Shown: positions 17,558 to 25,885 of the stretch, piece after piece | How the letters are laid out: every line of letters begins with the position of its first letter | How positions within the stretch are numbered: the stretch's first letter is position 1 | NCBI GenBank assembly: GCA_965243255.1 | Contig: CBDEUH010000004.1 | Coordinates: forward strand, 62,001 to 126,000 | Origin: Bin87 sp965243255 | GTDB taxonomy: Bacteria; Chloroflexota; Dehalococcoidia; Lucifugimonadales; UBA3495 | DNA length: 64,000 nt | Direction of reading: 5' to 3' | Translations under genes and position numbers: made by a program | Notes under the pieces: model-generated | Databases searched by the model: none | Told to the model about the DNA's origin: nothing | The model's input: the letters and a program-made list of their open reading frames with translations, nothing else

Positions 17558-18118
17558 CTATACCGGCAAAAATGGCTCGTCGGAGGCGGGCGGCAGCTGC
17601 TCAAAGGCGTTGATGTTGAACGCCAGCACCGAGTAGTAGCCCATCAGGTTGGTCAACTCGATGAGGCCGCGGTCGCCGAACTCGGCGCGGGCCGCGTCGA
17701 AGGTGGCCTGTGACACCCGGCGGGTGCGGAAGAACTCCCGGCCGTAGTTGATGACGGCGGACTCGGCCGATGACAGTTCCGGCAGGTCTGCCTTGTCGCG
17801 CAGGCTGTCCACTAACGCGTCGCTGAGGCCGGCCCGGCGTCCGGCGGCGGCGTGGGCGTGCCAGATAAACTGGCAATCCAGCTCGCGGGCGGTGGTCAGC
17901 ATGGCCAGTTCCGCTACGTTGTCGGACAGAGTCGAACCGCCGGCGCGCAGGTAGTCCCGCAGCACTTCGCCGCGCTGGGCGATTTCGGGCACGTGGAGTT
18001 GGACGGCTACCGGCCCCACCTCCGGCACGATGTTGTTGCGGGACGACACGATGGCGTCGAAGGCGGCTACCTGCTCCTGGGGTACGGTGTCGCGGTTGGC
18101 TGCTGGAAAGCGGGGCAT
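17558..18118 (-). CDS. Carboxymuconolactone decarboxylase family protein
   Basis: 186 residues with the AhpD/CMD all-helical fold. The core motif ELDCQFIWHAHAAAGRRAGL (about residues 79-98) is the usual E..CQ.WH.H..A...G pattern. Only one Cys is present, so the AhpD-type CxxC disulfide is absent; activity may be decarboxylase- or peroxidase-like without it. A paralogue with the same length and motif lies at 26940-27506. It is surrounded by flavin monooxygenases and is typical of Chloroflexota catabolic islands. Confidence 0.88.
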   Translation of the reverse strand: MPRFPAANRDTVPQEQVAAFDAIVSSRNNIVPEVGPVAVQLHVPEIAQRGEVLRDYLRAGGSTLSDNVAELAMLTTARELDCQFIWHAHAAAGRRAGLSDALVDSLRDKADLPELSSAESAVINYGREFFRTRRVSQATFDAARAEFGDRGLIELTNLMGYYSVLAFNINAFEQLPPASDEPFLPV

Positions 18119-18155
18119 GGCGTGTTCTCCTGTTGGCTGTGGTTGGATGGGCCGG

Positions 18156-19166
18156 TCATTGACAGTGCGGTATTACTTCCTCCCCGAAGAGCTGGATGGC
18201 CTCCATGATGCGCTCGTGGGGCGGGCCGCCGGAGTGAGCGTGGCGCAGGCGCAGCAGGAAGTAATCGGCCCCAGTCGCCTCCTGCCAGCGATGGAATTCG
18301 TCCACCACTTCCTGCGGCTCGCCCAGGATCAGGCGGTCGGGGCCCAGGTTGCCGATGTTGATTTGCGATTCCTCGGTGTAGCGACGGAACTCGTTGAGGC
18401 CGTTGCGCCAGTAGTATTTGTAGGCGTCCATGACCTCCGGGCCGTACACGCGCTCCGCTTCGGCGCGGGTTGGCGCGACCCAGGCGTCGCGCATCAGGCA
18501 GATGACCGGCTCACGACCGGATTCCTCGGCGGCCCGCTGGTAGGCGGAGGTCAGGGCGATGGTGCTTTCCAGGTCCGTGCTGGGCCCGGCCACAAAGCCG
18601 TCGGCGATGCGTCCGGCTCGGCGCGCGCCCGGAACCCGGCTGGCCCCAATCCACAGCGGCGGCGAGGGGTCCGAGTACGGCTTGGGCGTGATGGTGATGT
18701 CCTCCAGGTTGAAATGCTCGCCGGAGAAATCAAACCGCTCACCCTTCCAGCACTGGCGGATGATTTCGATTTCCTCTTCAAAACGACTAACCCGCTGCTC
18801 GATGGGGATGTCAAAGGTGCGGAAGTCCACCGGCTGGTAGCCCAGGCCAACGCCCAGGATGAAACGCCCTCGCGATACCAGGTCCAGCGTGATGACATCC
18901 TCCGCCATCTTCACCGGGTGGTGCAGCGGCAGCAGGATGACCGACGTCCCCAGGTTCAGCGTGGTGGTCTGGGAGGCCACGGCGGCGGACACGATGAGCG
19001 GCGAGGGCAGAAACCCGTCTTTGTCCTGGTGGTGCTCGCCGAAAAAGCAGGAATCAAACCCCGATGACTCGGCCAGCTTTGCCTCGTCCACCACCTCTTC
19101 AATCCGCAGCGCCAGGTTCTCCCCGGCCGGCGGGTCTGCGATGGAACTGTAAATGCCAAACTTCAT
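18156..19166 (-). CDS. LLM class flavin-dependent oxidoreductase
   Basis: 336 residues, luciferase-like TIM barrel. It starts MKFGIYSSI with GAGGG just upstream; an upstream ATG at 19202 is ignored because family members begin at this strand. SGFDSCFFGEHHQDKDGFL carries the EHH motif, LGTSVILLPLHHPVKMAED and RGRFILGVGLGYQPVDF the cofactor region. It uses FMN or F420 with an unknown substrate. The CMD gene follows 37 bases later on the same strand, so they are probably co-transcribed. Confidence 0.9.
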   Translation of the reverse strand: MKFGIYSSIADPPAGENLALRIEEVVDEAKLAESSGFDSCFFGEHHQDKDGFLPSPLIVSAAVASQTTTLNLGTSVILLPLHHPVKMAEDVITLDLVSRGRFILGVGLGYQPVDFRTFDIPIEQRVSRFEEEIEIIRQCWKGERFDFSGEHFNLEDITITPKPYSDPSPPLWIGASRVPGARRAGRIADGFVAGPSTDLESTIALTSAYQRAAEESGREPVICLMRDAWVAPTRAEAERVYGPEVMDAYKYYWRNGLNEFRRYTEESQINIGNLGPDRLILGEPQEVVDEFHRWQEATGADYFLLRLRHAHSGGPPHERIMEAIQLFGEEVIPHCQ

Positions 19167-19288
19167 TCTACCCTCGGTTGTACCTACTCTGGACGATAGC
19201 ATCGGACAATCTATTCAGCGCATCCAGGAACGTCTCAATCTCCACAGCCTCCTGCCGGCGCTCTTCATATGTTTTCCTACCAGATCGC

Positions 19289-19294
19289 ATTATA
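19289..19294 (-). promoter_or_regulatory. Candidate -10 box on minus strand
   Basis: TATAAT read on the minus strand, about 120 bases ahead of the ATG at 19166, in the 188-base gap between the DUF2207 gene and the flavin monooxygenase. A possible -35 (TTGCAC, 19315-19320) is 20 bases away, longer than optimal. Otherwise nothing is seen in this gap. Confidence 0.3.
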
Positions 19295-19354
19295 GCCCCA
19301 GCCGACGGTGAAAAGTGCAACCTTGCTAGAAGCGGGACTGCGCCACACGCCGGC

Positions 19355-20227
19355 TTATCCGCCGCCACCGCCACCGCCGCCGCCACCACCACCGCCTCCT
19401 CCGGCGCCGCCCCGTCCATTTCCGGAACCCCAACCACTGAAGGGGTTTAGGTCCCAAGTCCCTTCCTTCCAGCGTCCCCACCCCACGCCTAACAAGTAGA
19501 AGCCCCCGAATACCACCGCTAGTATGATTATTGGCGTCAACCATGGCGGGACGGGGCCACTGGGCTGCCATTCAGGCTTGGGCAGGTTCAGTATCTCGTG
19601 GGGAAAGGTCACCTCGACTTCCAGCTCCTGGCCCGGCGGGAGGGGAGCGTCCACGGTGAATACGATGCTGCGGGGGTCAATCTGCTCCGCGCTGGCTGCG
19701 ACCCCTTTGCTCCGGTACGAGTTTATCCTTCCCGAGAGGGGTTCTGGCAGCCGAACGGTAACGCTGCCTTTTCGGATGTCCGCGTTTCGGTCTTTGAACA
19801 GTGCCTTCCAGGACACCGCATCCTGGTCGTCGCTCACTCGCAAGCCGCCCACGACAAGATACTGTAGTACGAAAGTCACGGTCTCCGGAGGATTCACCGG
19901 GTAGCTCCAGCGAATCCACAGCTGGCCGTCTTCTGTTCCAGCATCCACTGGCAGCCTTTGCCCTTCGAGAGAAACCTGTGCGTTGCCGATACCGTCCATC
20001 TTGCCCAGCGGTATATAGCGATAGCGTTGGTCAGTGTGCGGCCCCGTGAAAACGTACGTCTGCGTCTCTCTAACGAGCATATCCCCGTTTTCCTGGACAT
20101 CAATGACCACGTCAATTGACTCCCAGTAAAAGGCAGCGTCACTTTGCGCCGCGGCAGCGTCGGGAGCCAGCGCGCACAACAGGGTAATGAAGGCCAGAAG
20201 GGGAACCATGAGCAATGAGCTACGCAC
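19355..20227 (-). CDS. DUF2207-domain membrane protein, short form
   Basis: 290 residues. A signal peptide (LLMVPLLAFITLLCALAPDAAAAQ) is followed by the extracellular DUF2207 beta domain (YWESIDVVIDVQENGDMLVRETQTY), then a membrane helix near 229-248 and a C-terminal run of more than 15 glycines. Family members are usually 500-600 residues with a second helix before the Gly-rich tail, so this is a short form. The start is GTG with GGAGGTGA upstream. The poly-Gly tract is encoded by repeated GGN codons near 19360-19420. Its function is unknown. Confidence 0.8.
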   Translation of the reverse strand: MRSSLLMVPLLAFITLLCALAPDAAAAQSDAAFYWESIDVVIDVQENGDMLVRETQTYVFTGPHTDQRYRYIPLGKMDGIGNAQVSLEGQRLPVDAGTEDGQLWIRWSYPVNPPETVTFVLQYLVVGGLRVSDDQDAVSWKALFKDRNADIRKGSVTVRLPEPLSGRINSYRSKGVAASAEQIDPRSIVFTVDAPLPPGQELEVEVTFPHEILNLPKPEWQPSGPVPPWLTPIIILAVVFGGFYLLGVGWGRWKEGTWDLNPFSGWGSGNGRGGAGGGGGGGGGGGGGGG

Positions 20228-20313
20228 TGTTTCTCACCTCCACAGGCAAAACCTGTACCCTGGCGACTGCTGGCAGACAGCATCACCCGGTTTCGACACC
20301 AGCCGGGTCCAAG

Positions 20314-21270
20314 TTACTTGAAATGCGTCAACACCCGGTTGGAAAACAGCTCCATCTGGCGGAAGTAATCATCGGGTTCCCCGGCCAGGAAGCCGAACAC
20401 GAAATCCCGCACGCCGGCGTCAACCCGCTCCTGGATGGCCCCGATGCAGTCCTCGGCGTTGCCGGTAACGCAGAGGGCGCGGGCGATGTCCTCGGCGCTG
20501 CGCTCCGGCGTAACGTAACGCTGGCCCACGTGGGCGACGGCGGTTTGCAGGGCCTTGTCCGGGTCGTCGTCAATCGCCGTGGGCTGGTTCAGGCCCCAGT
20601 GGAACCGACCCAGGTCGCGCCCAGAATGTTCCGCCATCTCCCGCACGCTGGCGTTGGAGCGGCGGAGGCGGTTCACCGTGAACAGGTAGGGATACCACCC
20701 GTCGCCGGCCACGGCGGCCCGGCGAATGGCCGCGTCGCTGCGGCCGGCCACCCAGATGGGAGGGTAGGGCTGCTGCATCGGCTTGGGCAGCAGGGTTACG
20801 TCGTCATAGTTGAAGAACCGCCCGTGGTGCGATACGTTCTCCGCTGTCCACAGTTCTTTCATCGCGCGCAGCATTTCGTCGGTGCGCCGTCCCCGGGTGT
20901 TGACCGGAATCTCCAGGGCCTCAAACTCGGCGCGGGTATCCCGTTGCCCGCTGATGCCGATGCCGAAATCCAGCCGCCCGCCGGAGATTTGGTCCAGCGT
21001 GCCCACCAGCTTGGCCAGCATCACCGGGTGATACAGCGGCGCGATGACGATGCCCGTGAGCACGCGAATTCGGGTGGTGGCCCCGGCCGCCGCGGCCATC
21101 GCCGGTATGCCCATCACTGTCGGACGGGGTGGGTTGCCGTCCATCACGTGCTCGCCGACGGTAACCCGGTCAAAGCCCAGGTCTTCCGCGCGCCGGGCAA
21201 AGTCGCCAATATCCCAATAGTTGTCAACGCTCAGATTGCAGCCGAAGGTCAGCGTTTGATCCGTCATCAT
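20314..21270 (-). CDS. LLM class flavin-dependent oxidoreductase
   Basis: 318 residues, the third full luciferase-like paralogue in the window. TVGEHVMDGNPPRP near 45, LTGIVIAPLYHPVMLAK and SGGRLDFGIGISGQRDTRAEF are the cofactor-site blocks. The start is placed at the double ATG 21270 because AGGAATT precedes it; a longer frame would overlap the upstream TlpA-like gene. It begins 17 bases after that gene's stop, so they are probably in one transcript, although they have no obvious functional link. Confidence 0.89.
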   Translation of the reverse strand: MMTDQTLTFGCNLSVDNYWDIGDFARRAEDLGFDRVTVGEHVMDGNPPRPTVMGIPAMAAAAGATTRIRVLTGIVIAPLYHPVMLAKLVGTLDQISGGRLDFGIGISGQRDTRAEFEALEIPVNTRGRRTDEMLRAMKELWTAENVSHHGRFFNYDDVTLLPKPMQQPYPPIWVAGRSDAAIRRAAVAGDGWYPYLFTVNRLRRSNASVREMAEHSGRDLGRFHWGLNQPTAIDDDPDKALQTAVAHVGQRYVTPERSAEDIARALCVTGNAEDCIGAIQERVDAGVRDFVFGFLAGEPDDYFRQMELFSNRVLTHFK

Positions 21271-21287
21271 CAATTCCTGTAGCCAGC

Positions 21288-21881
21288 TTATTGCGCCAGC
21301 ATTTCGTCGGTAATCTCGGCCAGCTTTTCTCCGTTCAAAACTCCCAGCCATTTGCGATGCAGGCTGCCGTCGGCGGCGATGAAGTACGTGGCCGGCAGTC
21401 CGGTTACGCCCAACTTCGGCAACACTCCGGCGTCCTCGGTATAGCCAGCCGGATACGTAACGGACAGTTCGTTGAGCAGGCTGATCGCGTCTTCCTGGTT
21501 GCCCAGGCTGAAAAACTGTCCCAAGTCCACGCCCACTACCAGGGCGCGGCCGGCGTATTCATCCGCAAAGCTCTGGAACTCCGGCATTTCCGCCCGGCAG
21601 GGCGGGCACAATCCGGCCCAGAAATTCAGTACCACCGGCTTCCCGTGCAACTCGGACAGCGCTGCTGTCTCCGCGCCCACCGCATCCTGGCCTTGGTAGA
21701 AAACGATGGGAAAATCGTACACGACGTCAGCGGTTGCCCCGGTATCCTCCGTTCCGCAAGCTGCCATGATGACTACCAGTAGAGATGCAAACAGGAGTAA
21801 TAGCCAACTTGCTGCCCGTCTGGTTAGCCACGCTTGGCGCAGGTGTTGTAGTATGCTGAACATCATCAAGCAGGGTAGCAT
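21288..21881 (-). CDS. TlpA/ResA-like thioredoxin-fold lipoprotein
   Basis: 197 residues. The N-terminus has a basic stretch, a hydrophobic helix and a lipobox IMAAC (Cys42), so the mature protein is membrane-anchored outside the cell. The thioredoxin fold carries the redox pair CPPC at 92-95 and the cis-Pro block GVTGLPATYFI. It should reduce disulfides in extracytoplasmic proteins, for example in cytochrome c maturation. The first in-frame ATG (21881) may not be the true start; ATGs at 21866 and 21863 are alternatives. Confidence 0.9.
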   Translation of the reverse strand: MLPCLMMFSILQHLRQAWLTRRAASWLLLLFASLLVVIMAACGTEDTGATADVVYDFPIVFYQGQDAVGAETAALSELHGKPVVLNFWAGLCPPCRAEMPEFQSFADEYAGRALVVGVDLGQFFSLGNQEDAISLLNELSVTYPAGYTEDAGVLPKLGVTGLPATYFIAADGSLHRKWLGVLNGEKLAEITDEMLAQ

Positions 21882-21935
21882 AAGGGCCGGCCATTGTTAA
21901 GCGAACCCGGCTCCTGTCCGAATCCCCACCACCCG

Positions 21936-23024
21936 ATGCCAACTCTTACCTCAATCAGTCTTACCGACACTGGACGCCGGCGGGCCCGCCTGGCGGCCGC
22001 CGTAGCCGTCGCGCTGGCTATAGTAGCAATAGCCTGGCAGTTGCTCGGCGTGTTGTTGCCCTTCCTGGTCAGCGGCGTGGTGGCGTACTTGCTGCTGCCC
22101 TTGGTCAAACTGGCCGACCGCACGCCTTGGGCCAAACGCCGCCCCAATCTCAACCGCGCCCTGTTCGCTGGCCTGGCCACGGCATTGGTCATCCTCGCCG
22201 TGCTGGGCGCGCTATCGTTGGGCATCTTCCGGCTGGTGGATGGCTCACTCACCCTTGCCGAGCGCGCTCCCGGCGTCATCTCCGAGGCTAGGGCGATTTG
22301 GGAAGAATTGCTTTACGTCTATGACACCCGTGTTCCCGACGACATCCGGGAGCAAATCGCCCCTCGACTGGCTGAACTCCGCGGCGCGCTGGGCGATGCT
22401 GGCCTCACCGCATTGCAAAAGGTATCCCGGATTGCCCAAAGCGGAATCTCGCAAGTGATCGGCCTGGCGTCGGCTCCCATTATCCTGTTCTATTTGCTGT
22501 ACGAACCGGCAGCCCTGGGCAATGGCGTCAGGAGATTGCTCCCCGGCCCCTTGCGGGATGACCTGTCCGAGATAGGGCGCCTGGCCGGCGAATCCATCGG
22601 CGCCTACGTTCGGATGCAGCTCTTGCTGGGGCTGATAGTAGGTGTCGTGGTCTGGCTGGCCCTTTGGGCCCTGGGCGCGCCCCTGGCCCTGCCATTGGGT
22701 ATCCTGGCCGGCCTTGCCGAGTTGGTGCCCATAGTCGGCCCCACGCTATTCTTCGTCATTGCCGGCCTGGTTATGGTGCTGGCCGACCTGTCCAAGCTGC
22801 CCATTGTGCTGGCAATCTATCTGGCGATTCAGGCGTTGCAGAACACGCTGATTGCGCCGAGGATGCAGGGTGAGGCGCTGGGGTTGCACCCGTTGGCCGT
22901 AATCCTGGCGTTGGCAATCTTCGGCCTTTTCTTCGGCTTTCTCGGCACCCTGTTGGCCGCTCCCCTCACCGCCGCCGGCTATCGTGTCCTGACCTACACC
23001 CGGACGGAGTGGAACGCCGCATAG
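21936..23024 (+). CDS. AI-2E family (PerM/UPF0118) transporter
   Basis: 362 residues with about eight membrane helices. LLGVLLPFLVSGVVAYLLLPLV near the N-terminus and the C-terminal GEALGLHPLAVILALAIFGLFFGFLGTLLAAPLTA are characteristic of the family. Members export small molecules or ions (AI-2, Na+/H+ antiport in some); the substrate here is unknown. The ATG at 21936 is chosen; an upstream in-frame ATG at 21894 adds a short polar leader. It is divergent from the TlpA-like gene. Confidence 0.9.
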   Translation: MPTLTSISLTDTGRRRARLAAAVAVALAIVAIAWQLLGVLLPFLVSGVVAYLLLPLVKLADRTPWAKRRPNLNRALFAGLATALVILAVLGALSLGIFRLVDGSLTLAERAPGVISEARAIWEELLYVYDTRVPDDIREQIAPRLAELRGALGDAGLTALQKVSRIAQSGISQVIGLASAPIILFYLLYEPAALGNGVRRLLPGPLRDDLSEIGRLAGESIGAYVRMQLLLGLIVGVVVWLALWALGAPLALPLGILAGLAELVPIVGPTLFFVIAGLVMVLADLSKLPIVLAIYLAIQALQNTLIAPRMQGEALGLHPLAVILALAIFGLFFGFLGTLLAAPLTAAGYRVLTYTRTEWNAA

Positions 23025-23105
23025 TCTAATCTTCCGGGTTGGTGTACAATCGGGGCGAATGCCGGCGTCGCGTCTGCCGCTATGTCGCTCCGGGGAGAGT
23101 TTTCA

Positions 23106-24407
23106 ATGCGTATCCTGCTGATTGCCACCAACCGCCACAACCGTGTTATGAGCCGAATGCGCGCCCAGCCCATTCCCATCGGATTGGCCTACGTCGCCGG
23201 TCACATCGACCGTTCCCGCCACGAAGTCAAGCTGGTTGACCTCATGTTCGCCAGCGACAACTACCTCGACGAGGTGGAGCAGACGGTACGGGACTTTGCC
23301 CCCGAGTTGGTGGGCATCTCCATACGCAACCTGAGCAATCATAGCTACGTCGATCCCCAGTGGCAGTTGCCCATAACCAAGAGCGTCATTGAGCGGATAC
23401 GAACTATCTCAGACGCAACGATAGTCTGCGGCGGCCCCGCTTTCAGCATCATGCCCCGTCAGGTCTTCGACTTCGTCCAGCCCGACCTGGGCATCGCCGG
23501 CGACGCCGGAGAAACCTTCGCCGACCTGGCCAACCGCGTCGAGGTTGGAGAACCCGACTACCGGGGAATGACCGGCCTGCTCTATCGCGAGAACGGCGAG
23601 CTGGTCTATAACGGGATGCGCTGCTCGTCCGACTTCATCGAACGCCCCAGCCTGGACGACCTGGATATGCCCAGGTACGCCAAGGCCGGCTTCGGCGTCA
23701 GCGTCCTCACCAAGCTGGGCGGGTTCTACTATCCCACCTCTGCTGACGACATCCGCACCCCCGAAGGCGCCTGGCGGGTGATTCGTCCCATTGACGAGGT
23801 TGTGGAGGAAGTGTCTGAAGTCACCGAGCGTTACGGCCTGAAGAAGATTTTCTTCGTGGACAACTGCTTCAACGTGCCCCTGGAACACGCCAAGGACCTG
23901 TGCCACGCTCTGATGGACGCCGAGGTCAAGGTGCGCTGGAACACCTGCCTGGCTCCCTACGCCTGCGACGCCGAGTTGATCGGCCTGATGAAAGAAGCCG
24001 GCTGCGGCCTGGTGATGATGGGCGGCACCCGCGGCGGCGACCCCCACGAAGGCGACAACGACACCTCCCGCTATGCCTCCCTCAAAGAGACCACCGACCT
24101 GTGCGAAGCCGGCGACCTGCATTACACCATCTCCCAGCAGTTCGGCGAGCCCGGTGAAACCCGCCAGTCCGTCGAGAACAAGCTGGAGTTTCTCCGAGGC
24201 CTCAAACCGTCCCTGGCCAACCTCCGCGTCGGCGTCAGCGTGATGCCCGGCACCGACGTGGCCGCCCGCTGCATCGAAGAAGGCATCGTAAAGGACGAGT
24301 CCGAGCTGATCGCGCCGACTTTCTATATGGCCGAAGAAGTCCGTCCCTGGCTCGTTGATTATCTCCGTGAGCTGGTGGACGCCAACCCCCGCTGGAACCT
24401 GATGTAA
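23106..24407 (+). CDS. B12-binding/radical-SAM-like protein lacking the cluster cysteines
   Basis: 433 residues. The N-terminal Rossmann domain (PIPIGLAYVAGHIDR, then VCGGPAFSI near 108) matches the cobalamin-binding domain of B12-dependent radical SAM enzymes, and the C-terminal part follows the radical-SAM barrel (FVDNCFNVPLEHAKDLCHAL). At the position of the CxxxCxxC motif, after LTK at 201-203, the sequence reads LGGFYYPTSAD with no cysteine, so no SAM-binding [4Fe-4S] cluster can form there. The DNA codons are clean, with no frameshift. GGGGAGAG precedes the ATG at 23106. DUF1800 and NHL genes follow closely. Confidence 0.8.
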   Translation: MRILLIATNRHNRVMSRMRAQPIPIGLAYVAGHIDRSRHEVKLVDLMFASDNYLDEVEQTVRDFAPELVGISIRNLSNHSYVDPQWQLPITKSVIERIRTISDATIVCGGPAFSIMPRQVFDFVQPDLGIAGDAGETFADLANRVEVGEPDYRGMTGLLYRENGELVYNGMRCSSDFIERPSLDDLDMPRYAKAGFGVSVLTKLGGFYYPTSADDIRTPEGAWRVIRPIDEVVEEVSEVTERYGLKKIFFVDNCFNVPLEHAKDLCHALMDAEVKVRWNTCLAPYACDAELIGLMKEAGCGLVMMGGTRGGDPHEGDNDTSRYASLKETTDLCEAGDLHYTISQQFGEPGETRQSVENKLEFLRGLKPSLANLRVGVSVMPGTDVAARCIEEGIVKDESELIAPTFYMAEEVRPWLVDYLRELVDANPRWNLM

Positions 24408-24433
24408 GCCCTCCTAGCCACCAGGGAGTCGTA

Positions 24434-25885
24434 ATGACTTTAGCCCGTGATGCCCAGTCGGGCGCCCAACCCATCAGTCTCGCCGATTCCGAAACCGTCC
24501 GCGTGGCCCATCTGCTGCGACGGGCCGGCTTTGGCCCCACCCGCGCCGAAATCCAGCGGTCGGTGGCCCAGGGCTATGAGGCCACCGTCGAGGAGTTGCT
24601 CCACCCCGACGCGCAGCCCGACCTGGAAATCGAAGACCTCATCCGCCGCTATCACGTTGACCAGAACAGCCTGATGCTGCTGGAGAGCAGCCAGGGCTAT
24701 TGGCTGTACCGCATCATCAACTCCCGCCGGCCGCTGGAAGAAAAGATGGCGTTGTTCTGGCACGGCCTTTTCGCCACCGCCTACGGCAAGCTCAACCACG
24801 CCAAGGCGGTGGTCAACCAGACCCATACCTTCCGCCGCCACGGGCTGGGCAAGTTCGCCGACATCCTGCTGGAGCTGTCCCGCGACCCGGCCATGATTTT
24901 CTGGCTGGACAACAAGGACAACCACAAGGACGCCCCCAACGAAAATTACGGACGGGAACTGCTGGAGCTGTTCTCCATGGGCATCGGCAACTACACCGAA
25001 GACGACGTGAAGGCCGCCGCCCGCTCCTTCACCGGCTGGACCATCGAGAATACCGAGTACATGAGCATCCGCGCCAGCCGCGATTCCTTCTGGCCCTACG
25101 GCCGCATCGATTGGCAGTTCCGTTACCGCGACGATGACCACGACGACACGGAAAAAACCTTCCTGGGACACACCGGAGCCTTCAACGGTCAGGATGTAAT
25201 CGACATCATCATCCGTCAGCCGGCCACGGCCCACTACATCGCCGGCAAGCTATACAACTTCTTCGTTTCCGACCGTCCTGACGAGGATGCCATCGGCATC
25301 CTGGCCGACGAGTTCACGCGCACCGAGGGCGACATCCAGGCTGTGATGCGCTGTCTGTTTAAGTCGGACTTCTTCGCTGATGAGTCCGTCCGGCTGGGTC
25401 GGGTCAAGAGCCCCGCCGAACTGGTGGGCGGCACGGCCCGCCTGGCCGGCAGCCACCGCACCCCGGAGTGGACCATCTGCAACCTGGCCATGGACGTCAA
25501 CTTCATGGGGCAGGAAATCCTCAACCCGCCCACGGTGGAGGGCTGGCACACCGGCATGGAGTGGATCGACACCGGCAATCTGGTCGAACGCATCAACGCC
25601 GCCGGCGCCGAAATGCGCGATGCCTCCCGGCCCGGCGTCCGGGCCATCATCGACCGGGTGAAGTCCTCCGGCCACTCGCTGCCGCCCCGCCAACTGGCCG
25701 AGGCTTGCCTGGACGCTGTGGGTATGTTTGAAGTGTCGGACGCAACCTTCGATAGCCTGGTCGCTCTGGCCGCCCCGTGGGGCGAGGTCCGCTTCGACAG
25801 GCCCGAAGCTGCCGCCTGCGCCGAAGAGCGAATCTCCGAGATGCTGCAACTCATCGTTGCCTCCCGGGAGTATCAGCTGGCATGA
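24434..25885 (+). CDS. DUF1800 family protein
   Basis: 483 residues, a clear DUF1800 protein: AHLLRRAGFGPTRAEI at the N-terminus, KMALFWHGLFAT near 101, NENYGRELLELFSMG near 174 and HYIAGKLYNFFV near 271. DUF1800 genes usually pair with DUF1501 genes and have unknown function, often exported. No signal peptide is visible here, and no DUF1501 gene is adjacent. It ends in an ATGA overlap with the NHL gene, so the two are translationally coupled. A ribosome site is weak (CAGGGAG). Confidence 0.88.
   Translation: MTLARDAQSGAQPISLADSETVRVAHLLRRAGFGPTRAEIQRSVAQGYEATVEELLHPDAQPDLEIEDLIRRYHVDQNSLMLLESSQGYWLYRIINSRRPLEEKMALFWHGLFATAYGKLNHAKAVVNQTHTFRRHGLGKFADILLELSRDPAMIFWLDNKDNHKDAPNENYGRELLELFSMGIGNYTEDDVKAAARSFTGWTIENTEYMSIRASRDSFWPYGRIDWQFRYRDDDHDDTEKTFLGHTGAFNGQDVIDIIIRQPATAHYIAGKLYNFFVSDRPDEDAIGILADEFTRTEGDIQAVMRCLFKSDFFADESVRLGRVKSPAELVGGTARLAGSHRTPEWTICNLAMDVNFMGQEILNPPTVEGWHTGMEWIDTGNLVERINAAGAEMRDASRPGVRAIIDRVKSSGHSLPPRQLAEACLDAVGMFEVSDATFDSLVALAAPWGEVRFDRPEAAACAEERISEMLQLIVASREYQLA

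Noticed and set aside
19168..19290. 40-codon frame ahead of the flavin monooxygenase at 18156
   Set aside because: The TATAAT at 19289-19294 overlaps its start codon and there is no ribosome site.
19360..19420. GGN-rich tandem repeat taken as a possible CRISPR or satellite
   Set aside because: It is the coding sequence for the Gly-rich tail normal in DUF2207 proteins.
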